Positions 32,211-40,335 of a stretch of 64,000 bases of DNA are shown here, one piece after another. The stretch covers positions 1 through 64,000 of IMG/VR virus record IMGVR_UViG_3300036719_002274; one strand, 5' to 3'. The notes under the pieces are model-generated. The model had not been told where the DNA came from and searched no databases. It saw nothing but the letters and a program-made list of their open reading frames with translations. Each line of letters starts with the position of its first letter. The first letter of the stretch is position 1. This DNA is from a virus. The translations under genes and the position numbers were made by a program.

Positions 32211-32618
32211 ATGACAAAAGAAAATCATGTAATGTTTGTAGACACGTTGGGTAGATTATTGCTTGGTAAGTTACCCGTAACCGAAGGTGAAGAAGGTTCT
32301 GATATTGTGAAGATCAAGAATCCTGCTATTATTCATGCGACACATAAACAAGAGGGTGGATTGACTATTACAGTTATTCCTATTGTTTTCCGTGAGTTCC
32401 TTGCCGATAAGGATGAAGCGACTATGTTTAATTATGCAAGATCATCAATCAGTATTGCCGATGCTCCTATTTTGGATGCAAGAATTATTGGACAGTATGA
32501 GAATATGTTTGCTCCTGTTAAAGATATGATCAATGTTCCTCAACTCGCCCCTCCACCTGCAAATCAGAGTGTAGTACCTAAGACTCAACCGATTATCAAT
32601 TTATTTGATAAGAAGTAA
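32211..32618 (+). CDS. Unknown protein with clamp-binding-like tail (135 aa)
   Basis: Residues 1-105 look like a compact beta-rich domain (VMFVDTLGRLLLGKL, GGLTITVIPIVFREFL). A Pro-rich linker follows and the C-terminus QPIINLFDKK resembles the short hydrophobic tails with which polymerase and other proteins bind the gp45 clamp. Standing between polymerase and uvsX, it may be a replisome accessory factor. The tail resemblance is inference; the fold is not recognised. Confidence 0.6.
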   Translation: MTKENHVMFVDTLGRLLLGKLPVTEGEEGSDIVKIKNPAIIHATHKQEGGLTITVIPIVFREFLADKDEATMFNYARSSISIADAPILDARIIGQYENMFAPVKDMINVPQLAPPPANQSVVPKTQPIINLFDKK

Positions 32619-32626
32619 GGTGTATT

Positions 32627-32764
32627 ATGGCTTGTAAGACTTGTGGTAAAGGTAAACCGAAAGAGAAACCAAAGACCGTTAATACAAAGAACATCAAAGA
32701 TATTGTTAAACAGATAAAAGAACAAAGAAATATACCCGAAGGTAAATGCGGGTTTTGTGACTAA
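32627..32764 (+). CDS. Small zinc-binding-like protein (45 aa)
   Basis: A 45-residue gene (MACKTCGKGK... ending KCGFCD) with CxxC pairs at both ends, C3/C6 and C41/C44, which could form one zinc knuckle. The middle is Lys-rich and helical. AAGGTG precedes the ATG; the next gene, uvsX, starts 9 nt after its stop. Such small CxxC proteins near uvsX occur in T4-like marine phages; no function is known to me. Confidence 0.7.
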   Translation: MACKTCGKGKPKEKPKTVNTKNIKDIVKQIKEQRNIPEGKCGFCD

Positions 32765-32773
32765 AGGAAAAAT

Positions 32774-33916
32774 ATGGCTAAGAAAAAACAAGTAGAAGAA
32801 GAAGTAACAATGAGTGATAAAGAATCCGCTAAAATATTAGCTGATGCTATGGGATCAATCGATAAACTTAATCCTGATGCAACTGAACTAAGTGAGGATT
32901 CTTTATCGAATGTTAATGATTGGATTGATACTGGATGTTATTCATTAAATGGTATCATATCTGGATCATTATTTGGTGGTATTCCTGTAGGTCGTGTAAC
33001 TGGTATCGTGGGTCTTTCTGGTACTGGTAAAACTCTTATCATGAATAAGATTATGGCTAACGCTATCAGAAAGGGTTACAAGCCTGTTTATTTTGATTCA
33101 GAGAGTGCATTAGACCATCTTACAGCAGAACGTCTTGGTTGTGATATTACTAAGATTAAACACTGTCCAATTGAGTTCATTGAAGATTGTAAGAATCAAA
33201 TTGTTACACTTTTAAGTAAACTTATTGAAGCTAATATGAAGCGTAAAGTTATCGTATTTATTGATTCTTTAGGCAATCTTGTAACAAGAAAAGAAGTTGA
33301 CGATTCTCTTGAAAATAGTGGTGCTAGTGATATGGGTTCAAAGGCTAAGATGTTAGGTAGTCTTATTAGACAAGTTACACATAAGGCAGCAAAAGCAGAA
33401 GTTCCTGTAATTTTTTCTAATCATTTAATTATGAATCCTGCTGAAAAGTTCCCTAATATTGTCAAATTACAACCCGGTGGTTTGAAGTGTACCTACTTGC
33501 CATCTATTGTATTACAATTATCTACTACAACTGAAAAGGTTGAAGATATGGCAGAAGATAATAAAGCTTCCAAATTATCAGAAAATATTTCTGGTGTACA
33601 CTTGAGAGCTTTGACTACTAAGAATCGTTTTGCCCCACCTTTTGTGGAAACTACTATGATGCTTAATTATAAGACAGGTTTAAGTAAGTATATCGGATTA
33701 CTTGAAATGGCTAAGAAATTAGAGCTATTTACTAAAGATGGACATCAATACGTTATGGATGGAGTTAAGATTGGATTCGCCAAGAACTTCCAAGACAGCG
33801 CAGAATTTTGGGAAAACGGCCCACTTCAAAAATTGGATGTTTTAATCAAAAAAGAACTTACTTATTCAAATGAAAATCTTACAAAGATACAGGAAGAAGT
33901 GGAGAAGCAAGGATAA
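32774..33916 (+). CDS. uvsX: Recombinase UvsX (RecA-like)
   Basis: Strand-exchange protein forming filaments on single-stranded DNA, working with UvsY and gp32. Walker A GLSGTGKT lies near residue 79 and the Walker B strand KVIVFIDSLGN near 156; the region SNHLIMNPAEKFP and QPGGLKCTYL follow as expected for the core. 380 aa against 393 in T4. AAAGGAAAAAT provides the ribosome-binding site. Confidence 0.92.
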   Translation: MAKKKQVEEEVTMSDKESAKILADAMGSIDKLNPDATELSEDSLSNVNDWIDTGCYSLNGIISGSLFGGIPVGRVTGIVGLSGTGKTLIMNKIMANAIRKGYKPVYFDSESALDHLTAERLGCDITKIKHCPIEFIEDCKNQIVTLLSKLIEANMKRKVIVFIDSLGNLVTRKEVDDSLENSGASDMGSKAKMLGSLIRQVTHKAAKAEVPVIFSNHLIMNPAEKFPNIVKLQPGGLKCTYLPSIVLQLSTTTEKVEDMAEDNKASKLSENISGVHLRALTTKNRFAPPFVETTMMLNYKTGLSKYIGLLEMAKKLELFTKDGHQYVMDGVKIGFAKNFQDSAEFWENGPLQKLDVLIKKELTYSNENLTKIQEEVEKQG

Positions 33917-33919
33917 CCC

Positions 33920-33948
33920 TTGCTTTTCTCTCCAATCTGTAGTATTGT
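33920..33948 (+). promoter_or_regulatory. Possible promoter for gene 41
   Basis: TTGCTT (33920-33925), 17-nt spacer, TATTGT (33943-33948). Weaker than the other early promoters and with a different spacer, so uncertain. Confidence 0.35.
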
Positions 33949-33975
33949 ATAAAGATATGAAATTTGAAAGGTTAC

Positions 33976-35400
33976 ATGATTAAACTAGACAAAAAGTTGT
34001 TCGAATATGTGATTTGTAAAAATGCCATGTTCGACGCAGAGTATTTGAGTTCCATCGTAGATCATTACAATCCACTTTATTTCGATAATGAAGATGTTCG
34101 ATGCATCTTATCGATTATTGTTGATTTCTTTGGTAAACACAACAAAATACCCAACATGACTGAAATCAAAGTCCTTTTGACTGATGATACACAAAAGGAA
34201 CACATTAGAAGTCTTTTAGCTATTTTGAAGACCATTGATGATGCTAAAGATTATAACGGAGATGAATTGATCGAAAATACCGAACAATTTCTTCGTGAAC
34301 GTGCAGTTTATATGGCATTGTTACGTACCACTGAGAATTTATCAAACTCCAATATTATTGATACAAGTGCAATCTTAGAGACTTTCAATCAAGCTTGTAC
34401 GATTTCTTTAGTCGATGATCTTGGGTTTGATTACTTTGAACGTGTTGATGATCATCTTAATGATTTGAATAAACCAAATAATGTAATTCCTATTGGATGG
34501 AGTTTTATTGATGAACGTATTGGTGGTGGTATTCAGGCAGAAGGTAAGGCATTATATGTCTTTACGGGATTTACTAATGTAGGTAAATCAATCTTTCTTG
34601 GTAATATTGCTATGAATATCGTCAAACAAAATAAGGTAGTTTTACTTATAAGTCTTGAAATGTCTGAACAGATGTATTCAAAACGTATTAGTAGTTCAAT
34701 TTCACAAATACCTTATTCGATTATTCATGAACATGTGGACGAATTAAAGACCCACATTATGACGTTCAAAGATAATCATAATGCTAAATTAATCATTAAG
34801 GAATTTCCTACCAAAGGTGTTACAGTTAATCATCTTAACAGTTATATCAGCAAATTAATCAAGCGTGGTATCAAACCTGATGTATTGGTTGTAGATTATG
34901 TAAATCTTTTCAAGAGTAATAAGAAAAATGTCGGCCTTTATGATGAAGTAAAAGATATTGCCGAACAACTTAGAGGAACTACATACAAGTTTAAATGTCC
35001 TTGTATAACAGCTTCACAGTTAGGTAGAAGTGCGGCAGGTGTTTCAGAACCGGGTATGGAAAAGACTTCTGAATCTATTGGTTTACCTTTTACGGCTGAT
35101 GCACAATTTTCTATTTGGAGTGAAGAGGGTGATAAACAAGCAGGATTAATCCATTTAGGTATTCAGAAGAACCGATTTGGTGTTAATTTTGGTCATACCA
35201 CATTAGATATTGTATATGAGACTTTAACAATTAAAGAACGTCCAATATTCACAACTATGACTAACGCTACTGTAAAATCATCTGATGATACAATTGATGA
35301 TATTCAAAAAGCATTATCAGCTTCTAAGACTCCTATACCAGCGAAAGCCCCTACATCAGTATCAACTGATCCAACTGATCCCTTGGGTTTACCATATTAA
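33976..35400 (+). CDS. 41: Replicative helicase gp41 (DnaB-like)
   Basis: Hexameric 5'-3' helicase of the replisome. N-terminal helical domain, then the RecA-like motor with Walker A TGFTNVGKS near residue 196, LLISLEMSEQMYSKRI (the DnaB-type motif), VLVVDYVNLFKS (Walker B) near 306 and ASQLGRSAAG (motif H4 region). The C-terminal tail is Ser/Thr/Pro-rich. ATG 33976 with AAAGG upstream is preferred to a TTG 12 nt earlier. 474 aa, like T4 (475). Confidence 0.92.
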   Translation: MIKLDKKLFEYVICKNAMFDAEYLSSIVDHYNPLYFDNEDVRCILSIIVDFFGKHNKIPNMTEIKVLLTDDTQKEHIRSLLAILKTIDDAKDYNGDELIENTEQFLRERAVYMALLRTTENLSNSNIIDTSAILETFNQACTISLVDDLGFDYFERVDDHLNDLNKPNNVIPIGWSFIDERIGGGIQAEGKALYVFTGFTNVGKSIFLGNIAMNIVKQNKVVLLISLEMSEQMYSKRISSSISQIPYSIIHEHVDELKTHIMTFKDNHNAKLIIKEFPTKGVTVNHLNSYISKLIKRGIKPDVLVVDYVNLFKSNKKNVGLYDEVKDIAEQLRGTTYKFKCPCITASQLGRSAAGVSEPGMEKTSESIGLPFTADAQFSIWSEEGDKQAGLIHLGIQKNRFGVNFGHTTLDIVYETLTIKERPIFTTMTNATVKSSDDTIDDIQKALSASKTPIPAKAPTSVSTDPTDPLGLPY

Positions 35401-35418
35401 ATTTATGATAAAAAGTAC

Positions 35419-35446
35419 TTGAAAAGTGATGTAGAAAGTATAAATA
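35419..35446 (+). promoter_or_regulatory. Composite early/late promoter
   Basis: TTGAAA (35419-35424), 16-nt spacer, TAAATA (35441-35446) fits the early consensus, while TATAAATA (35439-35446) is a perfect late box. The ATG at 35452 follows after 5 nt. Confidence 0.55.
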
Positions 35447-35451
35447 GTTAC

Positions 35452-35850
35452 ATGGAAAAAGATAATGCTATAAAGCCTTTTATGAAAGATTGTCCTGTCG
35501 TTCTTTTAAGTGAACGAGAGTACGAAAAATCATTAATGAAATTTGGCAGTTTCTTATACCTAATAAATAATAAAAATATAAACCCAACGTTTATCTTCAT
35601 AAATTTAGTAAAAGAAGAGAAACTACAAAAAATATTCATGGAAATTACAGGGGCAAACACCCTAACAGAAATACTACAAAAGTTATTGACATTTTACCCG
35701 AATTTGATAAAGTCAAAGATGGTAAAGGAACAGTGTATAAAGATTGTTAAAAATAAACAACGAAATAAACAGAGAGCAAAAAATGCTAACAGACCTACAA
35801 AAAACTATTTACAACACGCATCTAGCAGCAAGTCGTTCACATCAAAATAA
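35452..35850 (+). CDS. Unknown protein (132 aa)
   Basis: A 132-residue protein, hydrophobic in its first part (PVVLLSEREYEKSL; FGSFLYLINN) and basic at the end (KNKQRNKQRAKNANRPTK). In T4 the order 33-59-32 places gp33 here, but I see no gp33 similarity and no clamp-binding tail. ATG 35452 is used because the TTG at 35419 is part of the promoter -35 box. It overlaps the next gene by 68 nt. Confidence 0.6.
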   Translation: MEKDNAIKPFMKDCPVVLLSEREYEKSLMKFGSFLYLINNKNINPTFIFINLVKEEKLQKIFMEITGANTLTEILQKLLTFYPNLIKSKMVKEQCIKIVKNKQRNKQRAKNANRPTKNYLQHASSSKSFTSK

Positions 35851-36460
35851 ACCGTTCACTATCCGCAAAGATTTTGAGAATTTTGAAACAGAAAAATCAG
35901 AAGAATACTTAGCTATTCTAAAGATTGAACAGATTATCAAGACTAGTAATTTAAATACCAAGGTATACATTAACGCCCCTTATCTCGTTTATGCTGATAC
36001 CAAATATTTTGATTTACCATTTTACACCACACAAAAAGCTATTAAAGCTTATACCGTTCATATTAAAAGTATGCAATTTAAATTACCCGATGATAAGGAA
36101 CAATTGGAATTTATTAAAGATTCTCTTATTTTCATTAAAGATTATTGCATCAAAGAAGGTATAGTATTAGATAAGTATTTCTCACAAATGGAAGGCATTG
36201 CACCTGCATGGGCAAACCATATTGTGACATACAAACTATCAATCTATCTATTTATTGGTTTCGAACTTTTAGGGGTTCCTATACGAGATATCATGTATGA
36301 TTTACATCCAGATGATAGAGAGATGTATCTAGGTAACATAGATGAAACGTACCCTAGATATAAAGCGAATATAAACAATTCAATTATAGCTAAAAAATTG
36401 ATAAAGGAAGGGGTGGCACGAATAAACACATTGATTAGTGCAGAATGTTTACCGTTCTAA
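35783..36460 (+). CDS. Possible helicase loader (gp59-like)
   Basis: A 225-residue helical protein located directly before gene 32, where T4 has gene 59 (217 aa). The N-terminal NKPFTIRKDFENFETEKSE and the later IKSMQFKLPDDKEQLEFIK loosely resemble the gp59 pattern, but the match is weak and the call depends on size, composition and synteny. gp59 loads gp41 onto gp32-covered forks. ATG 35783 is preferred to an upstream TTG. It could also be an unrelated protein. Confidence 0.45.
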   Translation: MLTDLQKTIYNTHLAASRSHQNKPFTIRKDFENFETEKSEEYLAILKIEQIIKTSNLNTKVYINAPYLVYADTKYFDLPFYTTQKAIKAYTVHIKSMQFKLPDDKEQLEFIKDSLIFIKDYCIKEGIVLDKYFSQMEGIAPAWANHIVTYKLSIYLFIGFELLGVPIRDIMYDLHPDDREMYLGNIDETYPRYKANINNSIIAKKLIKEGVARINTLISAECLPF

Positions 36461-36488
36461 AAAGAACAAAAATAAATAAAGTTTGGAC

Positions 36489-36516
36489 TTGAAAAGTCCT
36501 AAAAAAATGATATGAT
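36489..36516 (+). promoter_or_regulatory. Early promoter for gene 32
   Basis: TTGAAA (36489-36494), 16-nt spacer ending TGA, TATGAT (36511-36516). A 54-nt leader with AAAAGGAAA precedes the ATG at 36571. Confidence 0.65.
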
Positions 36517-36570
36517 CTTAATATAGATCGAACAAGGTATAATAAAAGAAAGAAAAAGAAAAAGGAAATT

Positions 36571-37464
36571 ATGATTAATTACGAAGAAATGTTGAATAAT
36601 ATTGTTAGTATTAAAGAGAAGATGAACGATGGTATCACCAAGCATATCTTGAAAACAGATACAATTGGTAATGTTATCACAGGAAGATTGCTTCCTAACA
36701 TTAAAGATATAGACCCTGAAACAGGAGCAATTCCTACTGAATATTCTTACTACTGCCATTTCGTGCGAAGTAAGATTGACAATTCTAATATCTATGTGAA
36801 TTGTTTAAATACTCTTGGTAATCCCTGCCCTATCTGTAAAAAGAGTATTGAAATGTGGAAAAGTGGTGACGAAAGTAAGAAGAAACGTTCCGAAGGTATT
36901 CGTCGTCAACACAACTTCGTTACTAACTTTTATGTTATTAATGATGTGAAGAATCCTGCTAATAATGGTAAGGTTATGTTGCTCAAGTATGGTAAACAGA
37001 TCGATATGAAGATCAAGGGTGCGCTTGAGGGTGAACTTGCTGAGTTTTATGGTAAACGTATCTATAGACTTGATGAACAAGGTTGTACGTTTATGATTAA
37101 GGCTGAGAAGAATGCTGATAATAAGAATAGTAAAAATTCTTATGTCACGTATACAAATTCAACCTTCTTACCTGCGGGTCCGATTGTTGGCATGACACCG
37201 GAGAAGATGAATGAGATTATGTCAGCTACTCATTGTTTGTCTGCACCTCACAAGGTTTGTAAGACTCCCCAAGAGCTTATTGATCTTTTGAATAAGCATT
37301 ATTTCATTAATGATGTTCAACAGACATCAAATGCTGATGTTGAGACATTCACTGGTAATGTTGGCAGTTCTACTGCAACTTCCACTGTAACCACAGAGAA
37401 AAAGAGTGATACAGTTAGTGTTGATGAAGCTACCTTAGATGATATGATTAAGGAATTGGGTTAA
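36571..37464 (+). CDS. 32: Single-stranded DNA-binding protein gp32
   Basis: Coats single strands and coordinates replication, recombination and repair. The zinc ligands H63, C78, C86 and C89 correspond to H64, C77, C87 and C90 of T4 gp32. An OB-fold core follows and the C-terminus is acidic (SVDEATLDDMIKELG), as in T4 where it binds partner proteins. 297 aa against 301. It has the longest leader of the early genes, which could allow autoregulation as in T4, though no pseudoknot was identified. Confidence 0.93.
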   Translation: MINYEEMLNNIVSIKEKMNDGITKHILKTDTIGNVITGRLLPNIKDIDPETGAIPTEYSYYCHFVRSKIDNSNIYVNCLNTLGNPCPICKKSIEMWKSGDESKKKRSEGIRRQHNFVTNFYVINDVKNPANNGKVMLLKYGKQIDMKIKGALEGELAEFYGKRIYRLDEQGCTFMIKAEKNADNKNSKNSYVTYTNSTFLPAGPIVGMTPEKMNEIMSATHCLSAPHKVCKTPQELIDLLNKHYFINDVQQTSNADVETFTGNVGSSTATSTVTTEKKSDTVSVDEATLDDMIKELG

Positions 37465-37466
37465 AT

Positions 37467-38042
37467 ATGAACCAAGACGACCTAACTGATTTACTTGCTT
37501 TAGGTGGTGCTGTCAGTCAACAGATCAATGCTTCAAATAGCATGAGAATGGAATATGACAAAGCCATACCTAGATTAGACCCAAGAAGATTAATTCAGGA
37601 CGCTACAGGGGGGTTTGGGCAACCAACCCCCTCTCATTATCAACATAATGGTAATTCTGTGCAAATGACTAACGCACCTGCCATTATTAATGATGTTGAC
37701 TTTAAAGAAGTGCGTGTATCTCCTATGATGGGATTAATACCCGTAGATGAGGCTTTAACGGATGATATGCGTAAGAGAGGCATCACTGGTGCAGATTTTG
37801 TTAATAGAGGCACCACAGGCACACCAGCCCACTTACAAGCTGCTAGAATAGCTGGTAATATACAACCTGTAATTAAAGAAGATAAAGATCAAATGCAGTT
37901 TACTTTCTTGGAAAAACTTGATAATCCTCGTAAGCAAACCCAAATGGAATATTTTGATGAAAAATTCTTATTACTCGATGTAAAACTTGATAAGATGATG
38001 GAAAAACTTAACATCTTACTTGGTAAGAAGAAAAAGATTTAA
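37467..38042 (+). CDS. Unknown protein (191 aa)
   Basis: A 191-residue protein directly after gene 32 (2-nt gap). It is rich in Gly, Asn and Thr in the first two thirds and ends in a Lys-rich coiled-coil-like segment (DKMMEKLNILLGKKKKI). No motif is recognised. Located between gp32 and gp45, a replication or repair role is possible. Confidence 0.65.
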   Translation: MNQDDLTDLLALGGAVSQQINASNSMRMEYDKAIPRLDPRRLIQDATGGFGQPTPSHYQHNGNSVQMTNAPAIINDVDFKEVRVSPMMGLIPVDEALTDDMRKRGITGADFVNRGTTGTPAHLQAARIAGNIQPVIKEDKDQMQFTFLEKLDNPRKQTQMEYFDEKFLLLDVKLDKMMEKLNILLGKKKKI

Positions 38043-38043
38043 T

Positions 38044-38301
38044 ATGACACCCGATGTAACAAATCCAGAAGCAGATTTAGAAGCACTTTATCGAATTGCT
38101 GGAAGTCGATTGAAAAATCCACTAAAGCCACTTGATAAATCAGTAAAGCATGATATGATGGATATCAAAGTGATGAAGGAAAGTATCAAAGATTTAACTG
38201 AGCGTGTTGAAAATTTAGAAAGAATATTACGTAAATCTACAAAGAATGTAAAAGCAATGCAAGTTAACAATCAAAATCCAACCCCAAAGAAGAAAGTTTA
38301 A
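38044..38301 (+). CDS. Small coiled-coil protein (85 aa)
   Basis: An 85-residue protein with a predicted coiled coil (MKESIKDLTERVENLERILR) and a basic tail. I place the start at ATG 38044, 1 nt after the preceding stop, rather than an upstream TTG. It precedes the clamp gene by 1 nt and may be translationally coupled to it. Function unknown. Confidence 0.65.
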   Translation: MTPDVTNPEADLEALYRIAGSRLKNPLKPLDKSVKHDMMDIKVMKESIKDLTERVENLERILRKSTKNVKAMQVNNQNPTPKKKV

Positions 38302-38302
38302 A

Positions 38303-39040
38303 ATGGAAATCATTGTCAATAAGAAGACGATTCTTACGAAGTTTTTAATCCCTATTAGTAAATTTACCGATCAGGCTACTTTAACGCTTACAAAAGACTC
38401 AATTCATTGTGTGTCATATTCTACAAGCGAAAAACAAACTGTAATTCTTTACACCAAATTAGATGTAAAGACTGATACTACAGAAAATGAAATCATTCTT
38501 AATATTGGTAGCGTAAAACGCCTTATCAATGCTTTTAATTGTATTTCAGAAGATATTATAAAGCTTATTATTGACAGTAATAGCATCAGTTATATATCAG
38601 CTAGTACGAACTTCAAGTTTCATTTGAAAGAAGATGGAACAATTGAAAAGGCTCCTATTAGTCTCGATAAGATTGCTCAAATCCAATATAATACTTGGTT
38701 TACACTTACAAATGATAAGATCAATGAAATTCTTCAAGCATCTAACTTTAGTGCAGAAACCAATAAGGTTTACATCTATCTCAAGGATAACAATCTTTAT
38801 GGTGAAATGACAGATAAGACGATTCAGAATCTTGATAGTATGACAGTATTACTTAGTGATGCTGTTATGGGTGATAGATTGTCCGAAATGATTGCTTTGA
38901 AGATAGATATTTTCAAGATCATCAGCACACTTAAAATGCCTACATTAACTGTAAAGATCAATACTAAAGGCGTAATCATGTTTGAGATTAAAGAAGCAGA
39001 TTTTTTACTTCAATATATAACCAGTTCGTTAGTAAAATAA
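38303..39040 (+). CDS. 45: Sliding clamp gp45
   Basis: Trimeric processivity ring for the polymerase; in T4 it is also the mobile activator of late transcription with gp55 and gp33. The 245-residue protein has the alternating beta-alpha-beta composition and length of the family (T4 228 aa), a start KTILTKFLIPISKFTDQATL and a C-terminal LLQYITSSLV typical of gp45. Clamp-loader genes 44 and 62 are not adjacent as in T4. Confidence 0.85.
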   Translation: MEIIVNKKTILTKFLIPISKFTDQATLTLTKDSIHCVSYSTSEKQTVILYTKLDVKTDTTENEIILNIGSVKRLINAFNCISEDIIKLIIDSNSISYISASTNFKFHLKEDGTIEKAPISLDKIAQIQYNTWFTLTNDKINEILQASNFSAETNKVYIYLKDNNLYGEMTDKTIQNLDSMTVLLSDAVMGDRLSEMIALKIDIFKIISTLKMPTLTVKINTKGVIMFEIKEADFLLQYITSSLVK

Positions 39041-39047
39041 GGAATCT

Positions 39048-39335
39048 ATGATAACTAAAGAAGAAATATTATGTGGTAGTAGAGATGAATTAATTGAGTA
39101 TTTTCATAACAACTTCAAATTTAGTGATATTGTAAATCCTTTTGGTGTAATTTATTATTTTATGCCTGAATTTGGTAGTATCGAAACCCAAGTTGATAGA
39201 ATTAAAAACTCAGGAGTTATATTTTTTAATAAAGCTTATAAGAATCAAGATTACAGCATTGATGATGTCATTATACAAAAATTTTGGGTGTTTGTAAGAA
39301 CACCTAAGACAAACGATGCAGATGCATCACATTAA
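39048..39335 (+). CDS. Unknown protein (95 aa)
   Basis: A 95-residue soluble protein after the clamp gene, started from AAGGAATCT. Beta-rich (FGVIYYFMPEFGS; IIQKFWVFVRT). No family is recognised. It ends before the 41-aa basic gene. Confidence 0.6.
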   Translation: MITKEEILCGSRDELIEYFHNNFKFSDIVNPFGVIYYFMPEFGSIETQVDRIKNSGVIFFNKAYKNQDYSIDDVIIQKFWVFVRTPKTNDADASH

Positions 39336-39362
39336 ACATAAACCGCAAATAGAAAGATACAC

Positions 39363-39488
39363 ATGAAGACTATAGTAAAAAAGACAGTTAGAAAGACACG
39401 CAAGATTGCTAAGAAGCATAATGTTAGAAATAGCATTGGTCGTTTTACCAAGCAATTGAAACGTGACCGTCTTGGTCGTTTCACTTAA
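39363..39488 (+). CDS. Small basic protein (41 aa)
   Basis: A 41-residue protein with more than a third Lys and Arg (MKTIVKKTVRKTRKIAKKHN...) and a GRFT motif repeated twice (NSIGRFTKQ, RLGRFT). The ribosome-binding site is only AGAAAG. The charge suggests nucleic-acid binding; small basic GRFT-ending proteins occur in several T4-like phages, without a known role. Confidence 0.6.
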   Translation: MKTIVKKTVRKTRKIAKKHNVRNSIGRFTKQLKRDRLGRFT

Positions 39489-39521
39489 ACCATTAACCCC
39501 TAACAAAGAAAGGATAATATT

Positions 39522-39848
39522 ATGAGTAGTAAACCCACAACATGCGGATATTTTATGATGCGTATGAGAGATAGTGGATACCGTGTTGAAAAGGTATTCG
39601 AAGACTATGCTCCAACTGATCCTAGATCATGGACAGTAGTGATTGATCCCGGTTTCGCCACAATCTTCTGTACGTGTTTTATAAATCGTACTGACTTAGG
39701 TGATAATCACTTTGAGTTTTATGATGGTGGTCAATTCTTACCCAATATTAAAGTTAAGACAGCATCAATTGATGTCTTGATTGAAACATTGGTTAAGTAC
39801 GGCATTAATCATAAGGTTGGTAATTACGAAAAGTTTGCCAAAACCTGA
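39522..39848 (+). CDS. Unknown protein (108 aa)
   Basis: A 108-residue protein with a strong start (AAAGGAT). The middle (WTVVIDPGFATIFCTCFINR) and FEFYDGGQFLP suggest a small beta-rich fold. No family is recognised. Last gene of the early plus-strand run before the late unit at 39857. Confidence 0.65.
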   Translation: MSSKPTTCGYFMMRMRDSGYRVEKVFEDYAPTDPRSWTVVIDPGFATIFCTCFINRTDLGDNHFEFYDGGQFLPNIKVKTASIDVLIETLVKYGINHKVGNYEKFAKT

Positions 39849-39856
39849 TAGTAAAT

Positions 39857-39864
39857 GATAAATA
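39857..39864 (+). promoter_or_regulatory. Late promoter (GATAAATA)
   Basis: GATAAATAGTTAAGG on the plus strand, 17 nt before the ATG at 39882. Confidence 0.55.
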
Positions 39865-39881
39865 GTTAAGGAGTAGGAGTT

Positions 39882-40241
39882 ATGAATATGACCAGAAAGA
39901 AAAAAATTTCTAAGGATGTAGTTAAGACTCCTATTCCTGCTATTACCGCTACAGATAAACCTAAACTATCTGATACTGAAATGAAATCTTTTACGGAATT
40001 TGTTAAGAAAATTAATCTTAAAACCCCTAAATCAGAAGAAGGTGAAATTAAACATCTTAATAACATGATAAAAGAATACACAAGTTGTTATCTATTATTA
40101 GGTTATAATACAAAACATGAGGCATTTGTGTTGTCACATGTGAACCATATGCAAGATTCCAATGCTATTGATGAATTATTACGTCAAGTATTCATGAATA
40201 ATATGGATGGTACTGATGGTAATCAAGAAGAAGACGAGTAA
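39882..40241 (+). CDS. Unknown late protein (119 aa)
   Basis: A 119-residue protein with its own late promoter, two consecutive GGAG ribosome-binding sites, and a strong terminator 30 nt after the stop: a complete single-gene unit. The basic N-terminus is followed by a helical segment and a very acidic C-terminus (DGTDGNQEEDE). No family recognised; high expression is suggested by the signals. Confidence 0.65.
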   Translation: MNMTRKKKISKDVVKTPIPAITATDKPKLSDTEMKSFTEFVKKINLKTPKSEEGEIKHLNNMIKEYTSCYLLLGYNTKHEAFVLSHVNHMQDSNAIDELLRQVFMNNMDGTDGNQEEDE

Positions 40242-40270
40242 TCGTACTTACATTTTAATCAATTTTATTA

Positions 40271-40300
40271 ACTAGGTCGAGTAATTGACCTAGTTTTTTT
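40271..40300 (+). terminator. Rho-independent terminator
   Basis: ACTAGGTC (40271-40278) pairs with GACCTAGT (40287-40294) over an 8-nt loop, followed by six T. It ends the unit of the gene at 39882. Confidence 0.85.
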
Positions 40301-40309
40301 GCTTTGGTG

Positions 40310-40317
40310 TATAAATA
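40310..40317 (+). promoter_or_regulatory. Late promoter (TATAAATA)
   Basis: A perfect TATAAATA followed by ATTACAAGG, 18 nt before the gp5-like start at 40336. Confidence 0.7.
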
Positions 40318-40335
40318 ATTACAAGGAATATTAAT

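Noticed and set aside
35452-35850. Late transcription co-activator gp33
   Set aside because: Synteny suggests it, but there is no sequence resemblance to gp33 and no C-terminal clamp-binding motif.
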